From Alkalihalobacillus sp. LMS6 (GTDB taxonomy: Bacteria > Bacillota > Bacilli > Bacillales > Bacillaceae_D): DNA of 64,000 nt. A program made the translations under genes and the position numbers. Below the pieces are notes generated by a model. It worked only from the letters and a program-made list of their open reading frames with translations. It was not told the origin of the DNA and did not search any database. Of this stretch, positions 41,043 through 48,766 are shown piece after piece. How positions within the stretch are numbered: position 1 is the first letter of the stretch; the number at the start of each line of letters is the position of its first letter. Location: positions 2,541,564 to 2,605,563 of the forward strand of contig NZ_CP093302.1 in the NCBI RefSeq assembly GCF_024362765.1, in the 5' to 3' direction.

Positions 41043-41789
41043 CTATTTTCTTTTCCCCCGTTTCGACCGCCCTACGAACTGGACGACTTGGCATTTATCG
41101 CGAATCCGATCCGCCAGCCTCGCGTCATATACCGCCTCTAGTCCGTCCATATCGACATTACTCGTATACACCGTCGGCAATCCACTCGCTATCCTCGCGT
41201 TAATCACGGCGTGAACCATCGCCCGGAAGTTCTCCGTCGCGCTTCGAATAGCCACGTCATCGAGGACGAGAAACGGCACCTTCGCCGCGCTACCTAATCG
41301 CCTGCCGATCGCCTGTAGTTGCGTTTCGTCCCGCATCTGAGACGCTAGAATATACGCGGTCTGATACTCGTTAAGGTCGAAGAACTCCGCCGGCTTTCGG
41401 TGAGGCGTCCGTCCTAACCGCGCCGCCTCCACGAAATGTGTCCGCAGATAAGCGTTAAGTAGCGCCGCCGCGGTCGTCGTCTTGCCGGTGCCGGGTTCCG
41501 CGGAGTATAGATAGACGGATTTAATATTCGGGCGCTCCTCGAATTGGCGCGAGAACGTGCCCGCGAGCCGATCGATTATCGCGTAAGCTGACGGCTGATC
41601 TTTACGGGGCGCCGCCGTGGCGAGATCGACCAGCGCGTACTCCGACGGTAAGCCAGCGAGGGTATGCCGACCAGCCGCCGAGTGCATTTGGATGTACGCA
41701 GGGCATTGCGAGTGGCAAGCGTCAGGGGAGCCGGCGATTCCGCAGGAGGGGGCGAGGATGCAGCGGGATTCGTTAGTTTCGTTAGTCAA
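41043..41789 (-). CDS. Helicase loader, DnaC-like AAA+ ATPase
   Basis: 248 residues from a TTG start with GGAGGAG upstream. A Cys-rich N-terminus (CILAPSCGIAGSPDACHSQC) precedes YSAEPGTGKTTTAAALL (Walker A) and FLVLDDVAI (Walker B), and the tail GLEAVYDARLADRIRDKCQV matches DnaC/DnaI sensor regions. It would load the DnaB-like helicase at the origin. Confidence 0.88.
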   Translation of the reverse strand: MTNETNESRCILAPSCGIAGSPDACHSQCPAYIQMHSAAGRHTLAGLPSEYALVDLATAAPRKDQPSAYAIIDRLAGTFSRQFEERPNIKSVYLYSAEPGTGKTTTAAALLNAYLRTHFVEAARLGRTPHRKPAEFFDLNEYQTAYILASQMRDETQLQAIGRRLGSAAKVPFLVLDDVAIRSATENFRAMVHAVINARIASGLPTVYTSNVDMDGLEAVYDARLADRIRDKCQVVQFVGRSKRGKRK

Positions 41790-41795
41790 TCGCGA

Positions 41796-41945
41796 TCACT
41801 CCTCCGTAATACTGTCGTTAATCTTCAGAACTAATTCGAGATCATGTGCATCGTGAATATGTTCCGCGCAAAGAAAGCGGTAATAGTCGTGATAAATAAG
41901 CCAATATTTCGCAGCATTTTTACACTTGGCGCAAACGCTGTTCAA
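41796..41945 (-). CDS. Small Cys/His-rich protein, unknown
   Basis: 49 residues from a TTG start overlapping the Xre gene's stop, with GGAGGCGG upstream. CAKCKNAAKYW and FLCAEHIHDAH suggest a metal site. No family recognised. Confidence 0.55.
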   Translation of the reverse strand: MNSVCAKCKNAAKYWLIYHDYYRFLCAEHIHDAHDLELVLKINDSITEE

Positions 41946-42175
41946 TCTACCGCCTCCATTCTGTATTTATTCGCAATCTCTGAAATCTCCGCTAATTTCT
42001 GAACATCAAGCGCGAACTTCTCCACCACCTTCGCAGAGACTGTTGACGTCACGGGGCGCTCCCTCGATTCAATGAACGTCACGTAGACTCGACTAATGCC
42101 TATCTGTTCCGCGAATGCTTGTTGACTTAAGCTGTAGACGCGTCGAAGGTCTGCTATTTGATCCGCCGTTAACAT
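41942..42175 (-). CDS. Xre-family regulator
   Basis: 77 residues. LRRVYSLSQQAFAEQIGISR then VYVTFIESRERPVTSTVSAK is a canonical Cro/CI helix-turn-helix, and a short C-terminal helix follows. It sits in the early operon, overlapping genes on both sides, so it probably fine-tunes early transcription. Confidence 0.8.
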   Translation of the reverse strand: MLTADQIADLRRVYSLSQQAFAEQIGISRVYVTFIESRERPVTSTVSAKVVEKFALDVQKLAEISEIANKYRMEAVD

Positions 42176-42178
42176 TAT

Positions 42179-42355
42179 CTATAAAACCTCCTGCCGCCAT
42201 AAATTCTCTGTTCCTCTCTCAAACTCGCGGCCGGCTTCAAATCCCTCCGCGTATCCTTTTCTCACCGCCGCCTGTACGTATTCATGCAAAGCATGCGCGT
42301 GATCGAGCGCCTTAGCGTCAAAGTCTCCGCCTAAGATTCCGTTGTGATTCGTCAT
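42179..42355 (-). CDS. Small phage protein, unknown
   Basis: 58 residues, helical (HALHEYVQAAVRKGYAEGFE and AGREFERGTENLW). Starts on ATG overlapping the upstream stop; GGAGGCG precedes it. No family recognised. Confidence 0.6.
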   Translation of the reverse strand: MTNHNGILGGDFDAKALDHAHALHEYVQAAVRKGYAEGFEAGREFERGTENLWRQEVL

Positions 42356-42732
42356 CAAATCGCCTCCATGTCAAATCGATTCGTAGCAAGCGCCATATCA
42401 ACGTGATCGATCGTAAGTAAATGAGTTTCGTTGTCGTCCATAAAGTGGGCGTTTCCAGTCCCACCACGATTCTTATACCAAGCCATAACTACATACCCTC
42501 CTAAACCGTCGTAGTCATCAGACGCGTAGTCGTTATTTGCGCGGACGAAACCAATACTACCTGCGCTATCGTCGTCCCTACCATGGTTTCCGTTTGTTTC
42601 GGAAATTTGGCGTAAATAGTTCATTGCCGCGCAATTCCAGTTATCAGAAGTAAATACACCTGTAGGAAACGCGCATCTTGGGTCGTCTCCACTCCACGTC
42701 TTCCCGCGTGCTTTACAGTATTTACACGCCAT
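42355..42732 (-). CDS. Phage protein with N-terminal zinc-finger-like motif
   Basis: 125 residues. It starts MACKYCKARGKTWSGDDPRC and also has NCAAMNYLRQ, a possible zinc site also seen in phage proteins that start with CxxC...C. The remainder is beta-rich and acidic (GFVRANNDYASDDYDGLGGY). No family recognised. Confidence 0.6.
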   Translation of the reverse strand: MACKYCKARGKTWSGDDPRCAFPTGVFTSDNWNCAAMNYLRQISETNGNHGRDDDSAGSIGFVRANNDYASDDYDGLGGYVVMAWYKNRGGTGNAHFMDDNETHLLTIDHVDMALATNRFDMEAI

Positions 42733-42774
42733 AAAATCGCCTCCACTCCGTTATTATTCCGTCTCTTACCGCGC

Positions 42775-43194
42775 CTACCACCAGTCCGGATCGGGCTGCT
42801 CCGCCTGTGCCGCCGCTCTCTCCTCCGCGAGCTTCAACGCCTCTTCCCGTTCGCCCGCCGCTAAGATTTCCGCCTGCGCCTTCGATAACTCTACGCGAAG
42901 GTACGCCCACATAAAGCCCCACGATAGTACCGGATACTGCGGATTAGGCTTCGGGTTATTCGCGAAACATATTTCGATATAACGTTTAATCGTTGGCGCG
43001 CCGTACTTGGTCAACGCCTGCTTAACCTGCCCCTTTTCGGTAGCCCACCGCTGCTGTACCGACCCGCCTCCGAAGGGTTCGTAGGTGACGCCACTTCGAG
43101 CTTCGTTGAGGTCGGCGAGCATACTATGGACGGTCGTCGGATTCCAGCGGTCGAGCGGGAGATTTCGCCAGTCTTTCGTAGAGATACGGGGCAT
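42775..43194 (-). CDS. Phage protein, unknown
   Basis: 139 residues. It contains LDRWNPTTVHSMLADLNEAR and KQALTKYGAPTIKRYIEIC, and ends in an Ala/Glu-rich helix. Start preceded by GGAGGACGCG. Related to proteins found in Bacillus phage early regions, role unknown. Confidence 0.55.
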   Translation of the reverse strand: MPRISTKDWRNLPLDRWNPTTVHSMLADLNEARSGVTYEPFGGGSVQQRWATEKGQVKQALTKYGAPTIKRYIEICFANNPKPNPQYPVLSWGFMWAYLRVELSKAQAEILAAGEREEALKLAEERAAAQAEQPDPDWW

Positions 43195-43614
43195 TTACGC
43201 GTCCTCCTTACCGCGATATTCCGGAAGAGCCGATTTGAGCGTTTTTATTATGTGCGGTACGGGATCGGGAGTGCTCCGGACATGTGCGTCAATCTCTCGT
43301 AATTTTTCCGTTAACGCCCTAACAACTTTCTCCGTATGCCGAGCTTCAGCGCCGTTTGCGGAGATGTGCGCTCGCAAGACGAGCACTTTCGACTTAAGAT
43401 CCTCTATCTCCGCCAATAACCTCGGAACATCTTCGCGGACATGGGAGACAAAGTTTGCGTCAGGAGGGCGAACAGTTTCACATACTTCGGCGAAGAATAC
43501 TTTTTCGCCAACTTCGTACACACTAGTCCCGTCACATATATCCCACGGACCCGCCGTAGCCTTCTCGCACCGTTCGCGTATTGCCGTTAGTTCTTCGTCT
43601 TTTAACCGTTTCAT
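43195..43614 (-). CDS. Ead/Ea22-like protein
   Basis: 139 residues. LTAIRERCEKATAGPWDICD at the start and PPDANFVSHVREDVPRLLAE in the middle match the Ead/Ea22-like family (domain start plus DAxFI.H.R.DVP.LL pattern) known from lambdoid and many other phages; function unknown. A coiled coil follows. Confidence 0.75.
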   Translation of the reverse strand: MKRLKDEELTAIRERCEKATAGPWDICDGTSVYEVGEKVFFAEVCETVRPPDANFVSHVREDVPRLLAEIEDLKSKVLVLRAHISANGAEARHTEKVVRALTEKLREIDAHVRSTPDPVPHIIKTLKSALPEYRGKEDA

Positions 43615-43742
43615 CTACCGTCCCTCATTTCGTTTAGAAGTTTCGTCATCTCACGTTTCCATTCGCGATTCAGGAAAGCTCCGAATATCCATGCGCCGAA
43701 CATCGCGGATATGATATGCGAATAAATTAGGAAAGCCGTCAC
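43611..43742 (-). CDS. Small single-span membrane protein
   Basis: 43 residues from GTG, overlapping the upstream stop, with GGAGG upstream. IISAMFGAWIFGAFL is a membrane helix and the tail is charged. No family recognised. Confidence 0.55.
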   Translation of the reverse strand: MTAFLIYSHIISAMFGAWIFGAFLNREWKREMTKLLNEMRDGR

Positions 43743-43912
43743 TCGCGCTCACCTCCGTCAAATAATCGTTCCAACTCCGCCACCGTCATCGTATTAAACG
43801 CCACCAGCGGACCTTCGCGGTTAAACGTTCCTCCGGCGCGACGTATCCGTAACACGAACGACTGCATACCGTATTGGCGGGTGAGGTCGAGGGCTTCGTC
43901 AAGGGCGGTCAT
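43739..43912 (-). CDS. Small phage protein, unknown
   Basis: 57 residues. MTALDEALDLTRQYGMQSFV at the start and FNTMTVAELERLFDGGERE at the end. ATG overlaps the upstream stop (TAATG). No family recognised. Confidence 0.6.
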   Translation of the reverse strand: MTALDEALDLTRQYGMQSFVLRIRRAGGTFNREGPLVAFNTMTVAELERLFDGGERE

Positions 43913-44247
43913 TAGTCGTTCACCCCTTCAATAGTAATGCCGAGTAGGTTTAACGCCGCAATTATACCGGAAGCACGACCTAATTCCCATTCGTCACGCA
44001 TTTGATAGTAATAAGCCTTAACGTCCGCCTCCCGCTCCTTCTGCGTTTTCTCGACGGTGTAGCCTACGTAGAGAGCTCTCGCCAATTCGTCGTCTGTAAG
44101 ATCATTTAAACACGCGAATTCACCCATAAAACGGTTTGTAGGGGACAACTTCACCCTCAGCGCCATTCTTTTGCCTCCGTTATACTCGTAATCCTCGATT
44201 GCCTCCGCCTGATCTTTCGTCAATACTACCGGTTCAGTTTTCGCCAT
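43912..44247 (-). CDS. Phage protein, unknown
   Basis: 111 residues from ATG at 44247, chosen for GAGGAGG just upstream; the frame runs further up but has no site. Contains DQAEAIEDYEYNGGKRMALR and DLTDDELARALYVGYTVEKT. The general layout resembles small phage proteins annotated DUF1642, but I am not certain. No function known. Confidence 0.5.
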   Translation of the reverse strand: MAKTEPVVLTKDQAEAIEDYEYNGGKRMALRVKLSPTNRFMGEFACLNDLTDDELARALYVGYTVEKTQKEREADVKAYYYQMRDEWELGRASGIIAALNLLGITIEGVND

Positions 44248-44330
44248 GTCGTTTCCTCCTCGTTTATTCTCGCTTAGTTTTCGCCTACTGTACGCGTTCT
44301 TAGTCGTCTCAGGCATAAATGTCCTCGCCT

Positions 44331-44699
44331 CTACCTCTCGACGTCGCTCGGCTTTAATTCCGCGATAAAATCATGCGTCCTCATTACTACGCGGAGCATA
44401 TCGTGTACGACCGTTAACCGCGCTTCTAATTCAGCAGGGTCGCCGTCTTCTTGTTCGCTGACCCACCGCATGCTTTCGAGGACGACTACGCGATTAAGCG
44501 CCGATTCCATTCGCCCGTGGAACGATTCGAGCGGCTGCCATACGGGACGTGGCGTGGGGTCTAAAGCCGGGTTCTCGGCGACTTTTCGTTTCCATCCGGG
44601 CGCTTTCGTAGGGTCGACGATACGGTATTCGAGCAATTGAAAATTGAGCGCACCGTCCGAGCGGATGGCGTAGTTTTCCGTTAGTTTAATCACGAGCAT
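44331..44699 (-). CDS. Phage protein, DUF5405-like
   Basis: 122 residues. It opens with a strand LVIKLTENYAIRSDGALNFQ-like YAIRSD...LEYRIVDP and continues with FHGRMESALNRVVVLESM, as in DUF5405-type phage proteins (a Y.S....L.....L..R helix after a beta hairpin). Overlaps its upstream neighbour by 14 bp. Role unknown. Confidence 0.6.
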   Translation of the reverse strand: MLVIKLTENYAIRSDGALNFQLLEYRIVDPTKAPGWKRKVAENPALDPTPRPVWQPLESFHGRMESALNRVVVLESMRWVSEQEDGDPAELEARLTVVHDMLRVVMRTHDFIAELKPSDVER

Positions 44700-44931
44700 C
44701 GACCTCCATTTCGATTATCTTTGCGTCATATACACGCGCTAAATATTCGTCAGACTCGCGCCGGTAGAACCGTAACTCATTAATACGAAGTAAGCTTTCG
44801 TAGTAAAGAGTGTATCCATCCTCTAATAGTGATTCCGAAGCCTTCCGAAAAGTTGAATAAACTCCGTCAACCCACGCTTCGTAATCCTCGTACGATTCTC
44901 CGTTATCCTTTTCGACTAGATATACAATCAT
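44686..44931 (-). CDS. Small phage protein, unknown
   Basis: 81 residues. VYLVEKDNGESYEDYEAWVD and GVYSTFRKASESLLEDGYTL have the look of the small phage family in which a Y.VE.G...YE.....G.Y.....A motif recurs. Acidic overall. Role unknown. Confidence 0.55.
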   Translation of the reverse strand: MIVYLVEKDNGESYEDYEAWVDGVYSTFRKASESLLEDGYTLYYESLLRINELRFYRRESDEYLARVYDAKIIEMEVDARD

Positions 44932-44995
44932 TCCGATTCCTCCTTCGTTTAATAGCGTTCGATTATCGCTTGCTTATCGCCTGCTGAGGGCGACG

Positions 44996-45799
44996 TTATG
45001 AGGCGTCTTTTGCTTTAAGCATCTTCCTAGCCGCGCCGGGATATTTGCTAATTAACTTACCTAACAACTTTTCTGCGAACAAAGGGGTTTTAGTGTGCTC
45101 TAGTTGTACACTCCTTTGAGAGTTGATTTCTTTAAACTGATCGATATGCGCGGCTCTTCTATTGTAGTAAGGGTCCACGATAATAAACTCTCTAAGCACG
45201 TCCGTCAGCTCCATCTCCGTGGTAAACTGAAATAAAGCCTCATTATCTCGATCATTAACACCTAATTGAGTTAGTACAGTTTTAAATGTTGACTTATCTC
45301 GAACAGCACGTTTCATTAATGCGATATCTATACGCTTCTTAACAGCATCCGTTAATTCAGCCCCGCTCAATCTCGTATAGTATGCGGACTCAATCAATGC
45401 AGCTTCGATAAATGCTCTGATAAATTGGTATTGACTAACGCCAGCACTTTTCAATACTTGTCTTATATTTTGGTAGTTTTCAAGCGTATACCAAGCCGAA
45501 GCCTCAGCTCTTTCTACCGCAGTTGCCACGGTCATCTTATCTAATTTCTTTTCGGTAAATGCGAAATCTTGCGCCCATAAGTTGGGTTGAAATGCGTTAA
45601 GAATTTTAATATTACTTTCTCCTTGCTTTAATATTCCGTAACGTCTAAACGGGTTTGTTACGAAAGGGTTCTCCTCGACAAGTAAGGACGCTCTTGCTAA
45701 CCTTTCGTTCACGTTCGCATCCTCGAATAATTTTTTAGAAACTCTGCTTTCGAATATGGTTAGAACTCTCTGACCTACCTCTTTTTTGTACTGTTCCAT
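44996..45799 (-). CDS. ParB-operon partner protein, unknown
   Basis: 267 residues, mostly helical. It begins MEQYKKEVGQRVLTIFESRV and has GVSQYQFIRAFIEAALIES, which might include a small DNA-binding helix pair. It starts at the stop codon of the ParB-like gene, so the two are co-translated. No family recognised. Confidence 0.6.
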   Translation of the reverse strand: MEQYKKEVGQRVLTIFESRVSKKLFEDANVNERLARASLLVEENPFVTNPFRRYGILKQGESNIKILNAFQPNLWAQDFAFTEKKLDKMTVATAVERAEASAWYTLENYQNIRQVLKSAGVSQYQFIRAFIEAALIESAYYTRLSGAELTDAVKKRIDIALMKRAVRDKSTFKTVLTQLGVNDRDNEALFQFTTEMELTDVLREFIIVDPYYNRRAAHIDQFKEINSQRSVQLEHTKTPLFAEKLLGKLISKYPGAARKMLKAKDAS

Positions 45800-46764
45800 T
45801 ACTTATCTCCTCCTTCTAATTTTTGCAGTAGTTCAAGGCACACATATAGAATTTCAGAGTCGTCGTCTTTTTCGGATGTTTCTCCCAACGCTATAACGCA
45901 ACTTCGCGTTAAAGCCATAAGTTGCTCGCGGGCGCTCTTCTTGACGTCACCCTTCGTGGCGTTTATCGTCTTACTACGATGTAAAACTTCGTTCGTCATC
46001 GACATTACCTGCTCTCGCATATCTACTACGACGTTATGCGGATCACTAGCAGGCAAAGAGTCATCGTACCTAGGAGCGCTCGAATTACGCTCTAGTGTTT
46101 CCGCAACTAATTTCCTTGCGTCTAATGTAACTGTCGCCTCTTCTGTGGGCTCGTCCGGCTGTTCGTCGGCTTTCATTTGCGTATACGCTTTGTTGACGGA
46201 ATAAGAACCTTCGAAAACTAATTCGAATAAGTCCGGTCGATTACGGTAGACGGCGATTAGGTACGCCATGTTCGATTTGCCGACGCCGGCTTTCTTCGCG
46301 AGAATTTCGTTTGTCTTGCCGGTCTCCTCCGAACCTTGTGCCAGATTTGGTACGAGGTCTGTGCGAGTTCCGGATCTCCCTCCCGCCTTCTGCCGTTCCT
46401 CCTCGTAGTACAAACGTATAATTAACGCCGCTTTCTGTCCCGGCTTAAGATCGTCGCGGTTAAGTTTGGATTCCGTGATGAACGCGGGTATTTCGTCCTC
46501 ACCGATTTCCTCCACGATCACTCGCACGTTTTCTATGCCGAGTTCTTTCGCGGCTTTAAGACGATGCTTACCGTCTATGACTCGGAACCCCTTCGTAACA
46601 ACTAGCGGCAATAGTATGCCTTCTTTGGCGATACCAGCGAGGAAGCTACGCCACTTTTTCGCTGACATCTCCGGGGAGTATTCCGACTGTTTGCTGTGTA
46701 CCGTGAGTTGGGACGTCGCAACCTCGATGAGGGCGGCACGGTGGTCAATAGTTTCAGTTATCAT
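45799..46764 (-). CDS. ParB/Spo0J-like nuclease-type partition protein
   Basis: 321 residues. GFRVIDGKHRLKAAKELGIE is the ParB box (GxRR-like GKHRxxAA), and the middle has ILAKKAGVGKSNMAYLIAVY, a helix-turn-helix. The C-terminus is acidic. The gene lies downstream of the duplicated leader copy B and has AAAGGAG before its start. No ParA is visible. It could segregate an episomal phage state or regulate DNA, and may be a remnant of a plasmid-like replicon. Confidence 0.82.
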   Translation of the reverse strand: MITETIDHRAALIEVATSQLTVHSKQSEYSPEMSAKKWRSFLAGIAKEGILLPLVVTKGFRVIDGKHRLKAAKELGIENVRVIVEEIGEDEIPAFITESKLNRDDLKPGQKAALIIRLYYEEERQKAGGRSGTRTDLVPNLAQGSEETGKTNEILAKKAGVGKSNMAYLIAVYRNRPDLFELVFEGSYSVNKAYTQMKADEQPDEPTEEATVTLDARKLVAETLERNSSAPRYDDSLPASDPHNVVVDMREQVMSMTNEVLHRSKTINATKGDVKKSAREQLMALTRSCVIALGETSEKDDDSEILYVCLELLQKLEGGDK

Positions 46765-46776
46765 TTGTCGCGTTGC

Positions 46777-46910
46777 TCCTTTCTTTTATTAAAAGATTGT
46801 CGCGGTTTCTATGGCTAAGGAAAGTGATCTTCTTTACGCAAGCTGAGGGAACGTTAGTGACCGAATTGCCCTTTCTCTTAACTCCTGTAATTACTTTCTT
46901 GTTAAAGAAT
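46777..46910 (-). repeat. Duplicated leader element, copy B
   Basis: Paralogue of 9889-10010 in the same orientation and the same position relative to its downstream gene; it ends in the parB ribosome site AAAGGAG. Differences are concentrated between AGCTGAGGGAA and CCGAATTGC, where copy A has a hairpin and copy B does not. Confidence 0.65.
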
Positions 46911-46938
46911 AGTTCTTGTTAAAACCTAGTTCTTGTTA
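46896..46938. repeat. Three TTCTTGTTA direct repeats at 17-bp period
   Basis: TTCTTGTTA at 46896, 46913 and 46930, exactly 17 bp apart, directly upstream of the leader copy and downstream of the winged-helix gene. It resembles plasmid iterons or a helical-phase binding array. The similar TTGTTATTATTAC repeats near copy A (about 9998-10047) are in the same relative place. Confidence 0.65.
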
Positions 46939-46999
46939 GTGTCAACCCTAGCCGTATCCGTTCCAGCCGTGTCGGGTCGCTATTACACGGTGTTCCGTA

Positions 47000-47413
47000 T
47001 TACCGAACGATCTCCTCCGGCTCGGCATCGAATATTCGCAATTGGCTAATCGGCAGAACCGTGTACCTCGCGTTATCCCATCGACCCTCTACCGTGCGTC
47101 CCTTCGTTACCTCGATAACCGGTCGCCCCTGCCATCGATACTCCGCGAGTTTCTTCACACGGGCGTTAGCGGATTGTCTCGATACGTCTAAAGCGGAAGC
47201 TATTTGCGACTGGGTCGGGTAGCATTCGCCACGCTCGTCCATAAAGGAAGCGATGATGCACAAAGTCGTCCAGTTGTGATCGCCCATGTCAGCGATGAGC
47301 CCGGCTTTACGAGCGTCGACGTACATCTTAACGAATATGCGCGTTTCCGACTTACCGGAGGTGATCGAGTGCTCCGTCTGAGATTCAACCGATATTAACC
47401 GTTCATCGGACAT
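47000..47413 (-). CDS. Winged-helix replication-initiator-like protein
   Basis: 137 residues. CIIASFMDERGECYPTQSQI then ASALDVSRQSANARVKKLAE is a helix-turn-helix of the type at the N-terminus of RepA/DnaD-like and Bacillus phage replication proteins. It ends in a short charged tail. It sits between the iteron-like repeats and copy 2 of the 36-bp element, 96 bp downstream of the latter. Confidence 0.65.
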   Translation of the reverse strand: MSDERLISVESQTEHSITSGKSETRIFVKMYVDARKAGLIADMGDHNWTTLCIIASFMDERGECYPTQSQIASALDVSRQSANARVKKLAEYRWQGRPVIEVTKGRTVEGRWDNARYTVLPISQLRIFDAEPEEIVR

Positions 47414-47509
47414 TTCCGACGACCTCCTTTGTTTTTTGCTTATACTTTATATAAACAACTCAGATTTCGGTTTCGCACACTTTTTATAAAACTTTTTTCG
47501 CCTTCGAAT

Positions 47510-47545
47510 GATAATACGACGCCCAAATTAAAAACGTGCACTTTT
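47510..47545. promoter_or_regulatory. Duplicated 36-bp promoter/operator element, copy 2
   Basis: 34 of 36 bases identical to 35966-36001. Read leftwards it ends CGTATTATC, a good -10-like TATTAT, upstream of the winged-helix gene. Lies just right of the stop of that gene's upstream control region and beside a terminator. Confidence 0.75.
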
Positions 47546-47551
47546 GGACAA

Positions 47552-47583
47552 AAAAAATAACGATCCTCATTAAGAAGATCGTT
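47552..47583 (-). terminator. Rho-independent terminator
   Basis: AACGATC-TTCTTAATGAG-GATCGTT followed by a run of T on the minus strand; it ends the membrane-protein gene at 47582. Confidence 0.8.
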
Positions 47584-47920
47584 AGCTACTACTCTGTTGC
47601 TGATTTAGTTTTGAGTTTATCTCGTTGATATTGCGGAACAAGTCTCTCTTACTACTGTCTGTTTCAAACTGCGCTGCTAAATTATTTGCGATTAACTCAC
47701 TAATACCTACTAAAATTAATCCAGGTACGCTTGTCGAAGCTAGAACACCTAAAGCAAACACAAATCTTAATGGATGTAACTCAACTCCATAAAAACTTTC
47801 AAAATCTAAATAAGTATTTAAGCGGAACATAATAACTAAACTCATTATTAAACCTACCGCGGCTATTCCCCATCCTACAATCCAAAGTAATTTTGAAACA
47901 ATACTCATATCTCTTCCCAT
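47582..47920 (-). CDS. Membrane protein in the lysogeny region, unknown
   Basis: 112 residues from ATG at 47920 (GGGGGATATTAC upstream). Two hydrophobic helices, LLWIVGWGIAAVGLIMSLVI and FVFALGVLASTSVPGLILVG, and a polar C-terminal tail. It is bounded by its own terminator and lies apart from the replication operon. Such isolated membrane proteins next to the repressor are often superinfection-exclusion or defence genes; here that is inference. AT-rich compared with neighbours. Confidence 0.65.
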   Translation of the reverse strand: MGRDMSIVSKLLWIVGWGIAAVGLIMSLVIMFRLNTYLDFESFYGVELHPLRFVFALGVLASTSVPGLILVGISELIANNLAAQFETDSSKRDLFRNINEINSKLNQQQSSS

Positions 47921-47990
47921 GTAATATCCCCCGTCAATTTTATTTATGTTCATTTTACCAACTTTTTTCACTTTATTCTATATAATACGA

Positions 47991-48022
47991 AAAAAGACCG
48001 AAGCAGTTTCGCCTCAGTCGTT
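47991..48022 (-). terminator. Rho-independent terminator
   Basis: GACTGAGGCGAAACTGCTTC and GGTC form an imperfect hairpin followed by TTTTTT on the minus strand, overlapping the stop of the 118-residue gene. Confidence 0.65.
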
Positions 48023-48370
48023 TAGAATCGTTTCAAGTCCAAAGTTGTAATCGAGCTTTTTATCAAAGTGTTCGCGCAAAAAAGTGTGTAGCGACATTTT
48101 TTCCAGTTTAAAGAATATCGATATAAATTCTCTGTCTGTAATTACCGATGAACTGTTTAGGAGCTGCACGCGGTCATATAAGGAGACGTCGTACTCACGT
48201 GATGCCTCATTATAATTGTAGCCCGACATCAGAAACTCTTCTCCTATTTGGTAGTAAGCTTGCTTATGACTAAGGTCGATCCATCCTCTTACTCGGTCGA
48301 CTTCCGATGATCCGTCAATATCAAAACTAACGAGCTTAATTGTACCTGGTGTCAAAGATGGTGCAAACAT
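48014..48370 (-). CDS. Unknown protein with its own strong promoter in the lysogeny region
   Basis: 118 residues. IKLVSFDIDGSSEVDRVRGW at the start, beta-rich; the C-terminal half is helical (FFKLEKMSLHTFLREHFDKK). No family recognised. It has a consensus sigma-A promoter and a private terminator between the integrase/regulator pair and the early operon, the location of lysogenic-conversion and defence genes. Expressed from the prophage is therefore likely; any defence role is a hypothesis. Confidence 0.6.
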   Translation of the reverse strand: MFAPSLTPGTIKLVSFDIDGSSEVDRVRGWIDLSHKQAYYQIGEEFLMSGYNYNEASREYDVSLYDRVQLLNSSSVITDREFISIFFKLEKMSLHTFLREHFDKKLDYNFGLETILND

Positions 48371-48396
48371 AAGTACCCCCTTTTATCTTTAGTTCG

Positions 48397-48425
48397 ATTA
48401 TATGACTACAGGAGTCAGACTTCAA
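48397..48425 (-). promoter_or_regulatory. Consensus sigma-A promoter
   Basis: TTGAAG, 17 bp, TATAAT reading leftwards, 27 bp before the start of the 118-residue gene. Confidence 0.8.
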
Positions 48426-48433
48426 GAGCCAAA

Positions 48434-48462
48434 TTATCAGCGCGCCCCCGCTGCGGTAAAAT
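48434..48462 (+). promoter_or_regulatory. Weak sigma-A promoter for the Cro/CI-type gene
   Basis: TTATCA, 17 bp, TAAAAT reading right, 23 bp before ATG at 48485 with GGAGG between. It lies back-to-back with the promoter at 48397. Confidence 0.5.
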
Positions 48463-48484
48463 TTAGGCAGGAGGCGTAGTACAT

Positions 48485-48739
48485 ATGTCTGTAACCGATC
48501 GCTACTCGTGGGGACTTCGCGAGATCATGGCGGAGCTAGGCGTATCACAAAACCAGCTATCGCATGCATCCCGCGTACGACCCGCAACCCTTCGCGCGTT
48601 TGTCAACGGAGACGTACAGCGTATTAACCTCGAACAATTGACCGACCTACTTGACGCTCTTAATCGTTTGGCTGCGGCTCAGAGCTTTCGTAAACGGTAC
48701 AATGTCGAGGACTTGCTGTATTATAACCGCGAAGAGTAA
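48485..48739 (+). CDS. Cro/CI-type regulator next to the integrase
   Basis: 84 residues. LREIMAELGVSQNQLSHASR then PATLRAFVNGDVQRINLEQL is an Xre-family helix-turn-helix with a short C-terminus. Too short for a classic CI repressor with oligomerisation domain. AGGAGG precedes the start. It may control the divergent promoter at 48397 or the integrase. Confidence 0.8.
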   Translation: MSVTDRYSWGLREIMAELGVSQNQLSHASRVRPATLRAFVNGDVQRINLEQLTDLLDALNRLAAAQSFRKRYNVEDLLYYNREE

Positions 48740-48741
48740 CG

Positions 48742-48761
48742 AGCCCTTACGAGGGCTTTTT
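48742..48761. terminator. Bidirectional terminator between regulator and integrase
   Basis: AGCCCT-TACG-AGGGCT followed by TTTT; separates two converging genes. Confidence 0.85.
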
Positions 48762-48766
48762 GCGCG

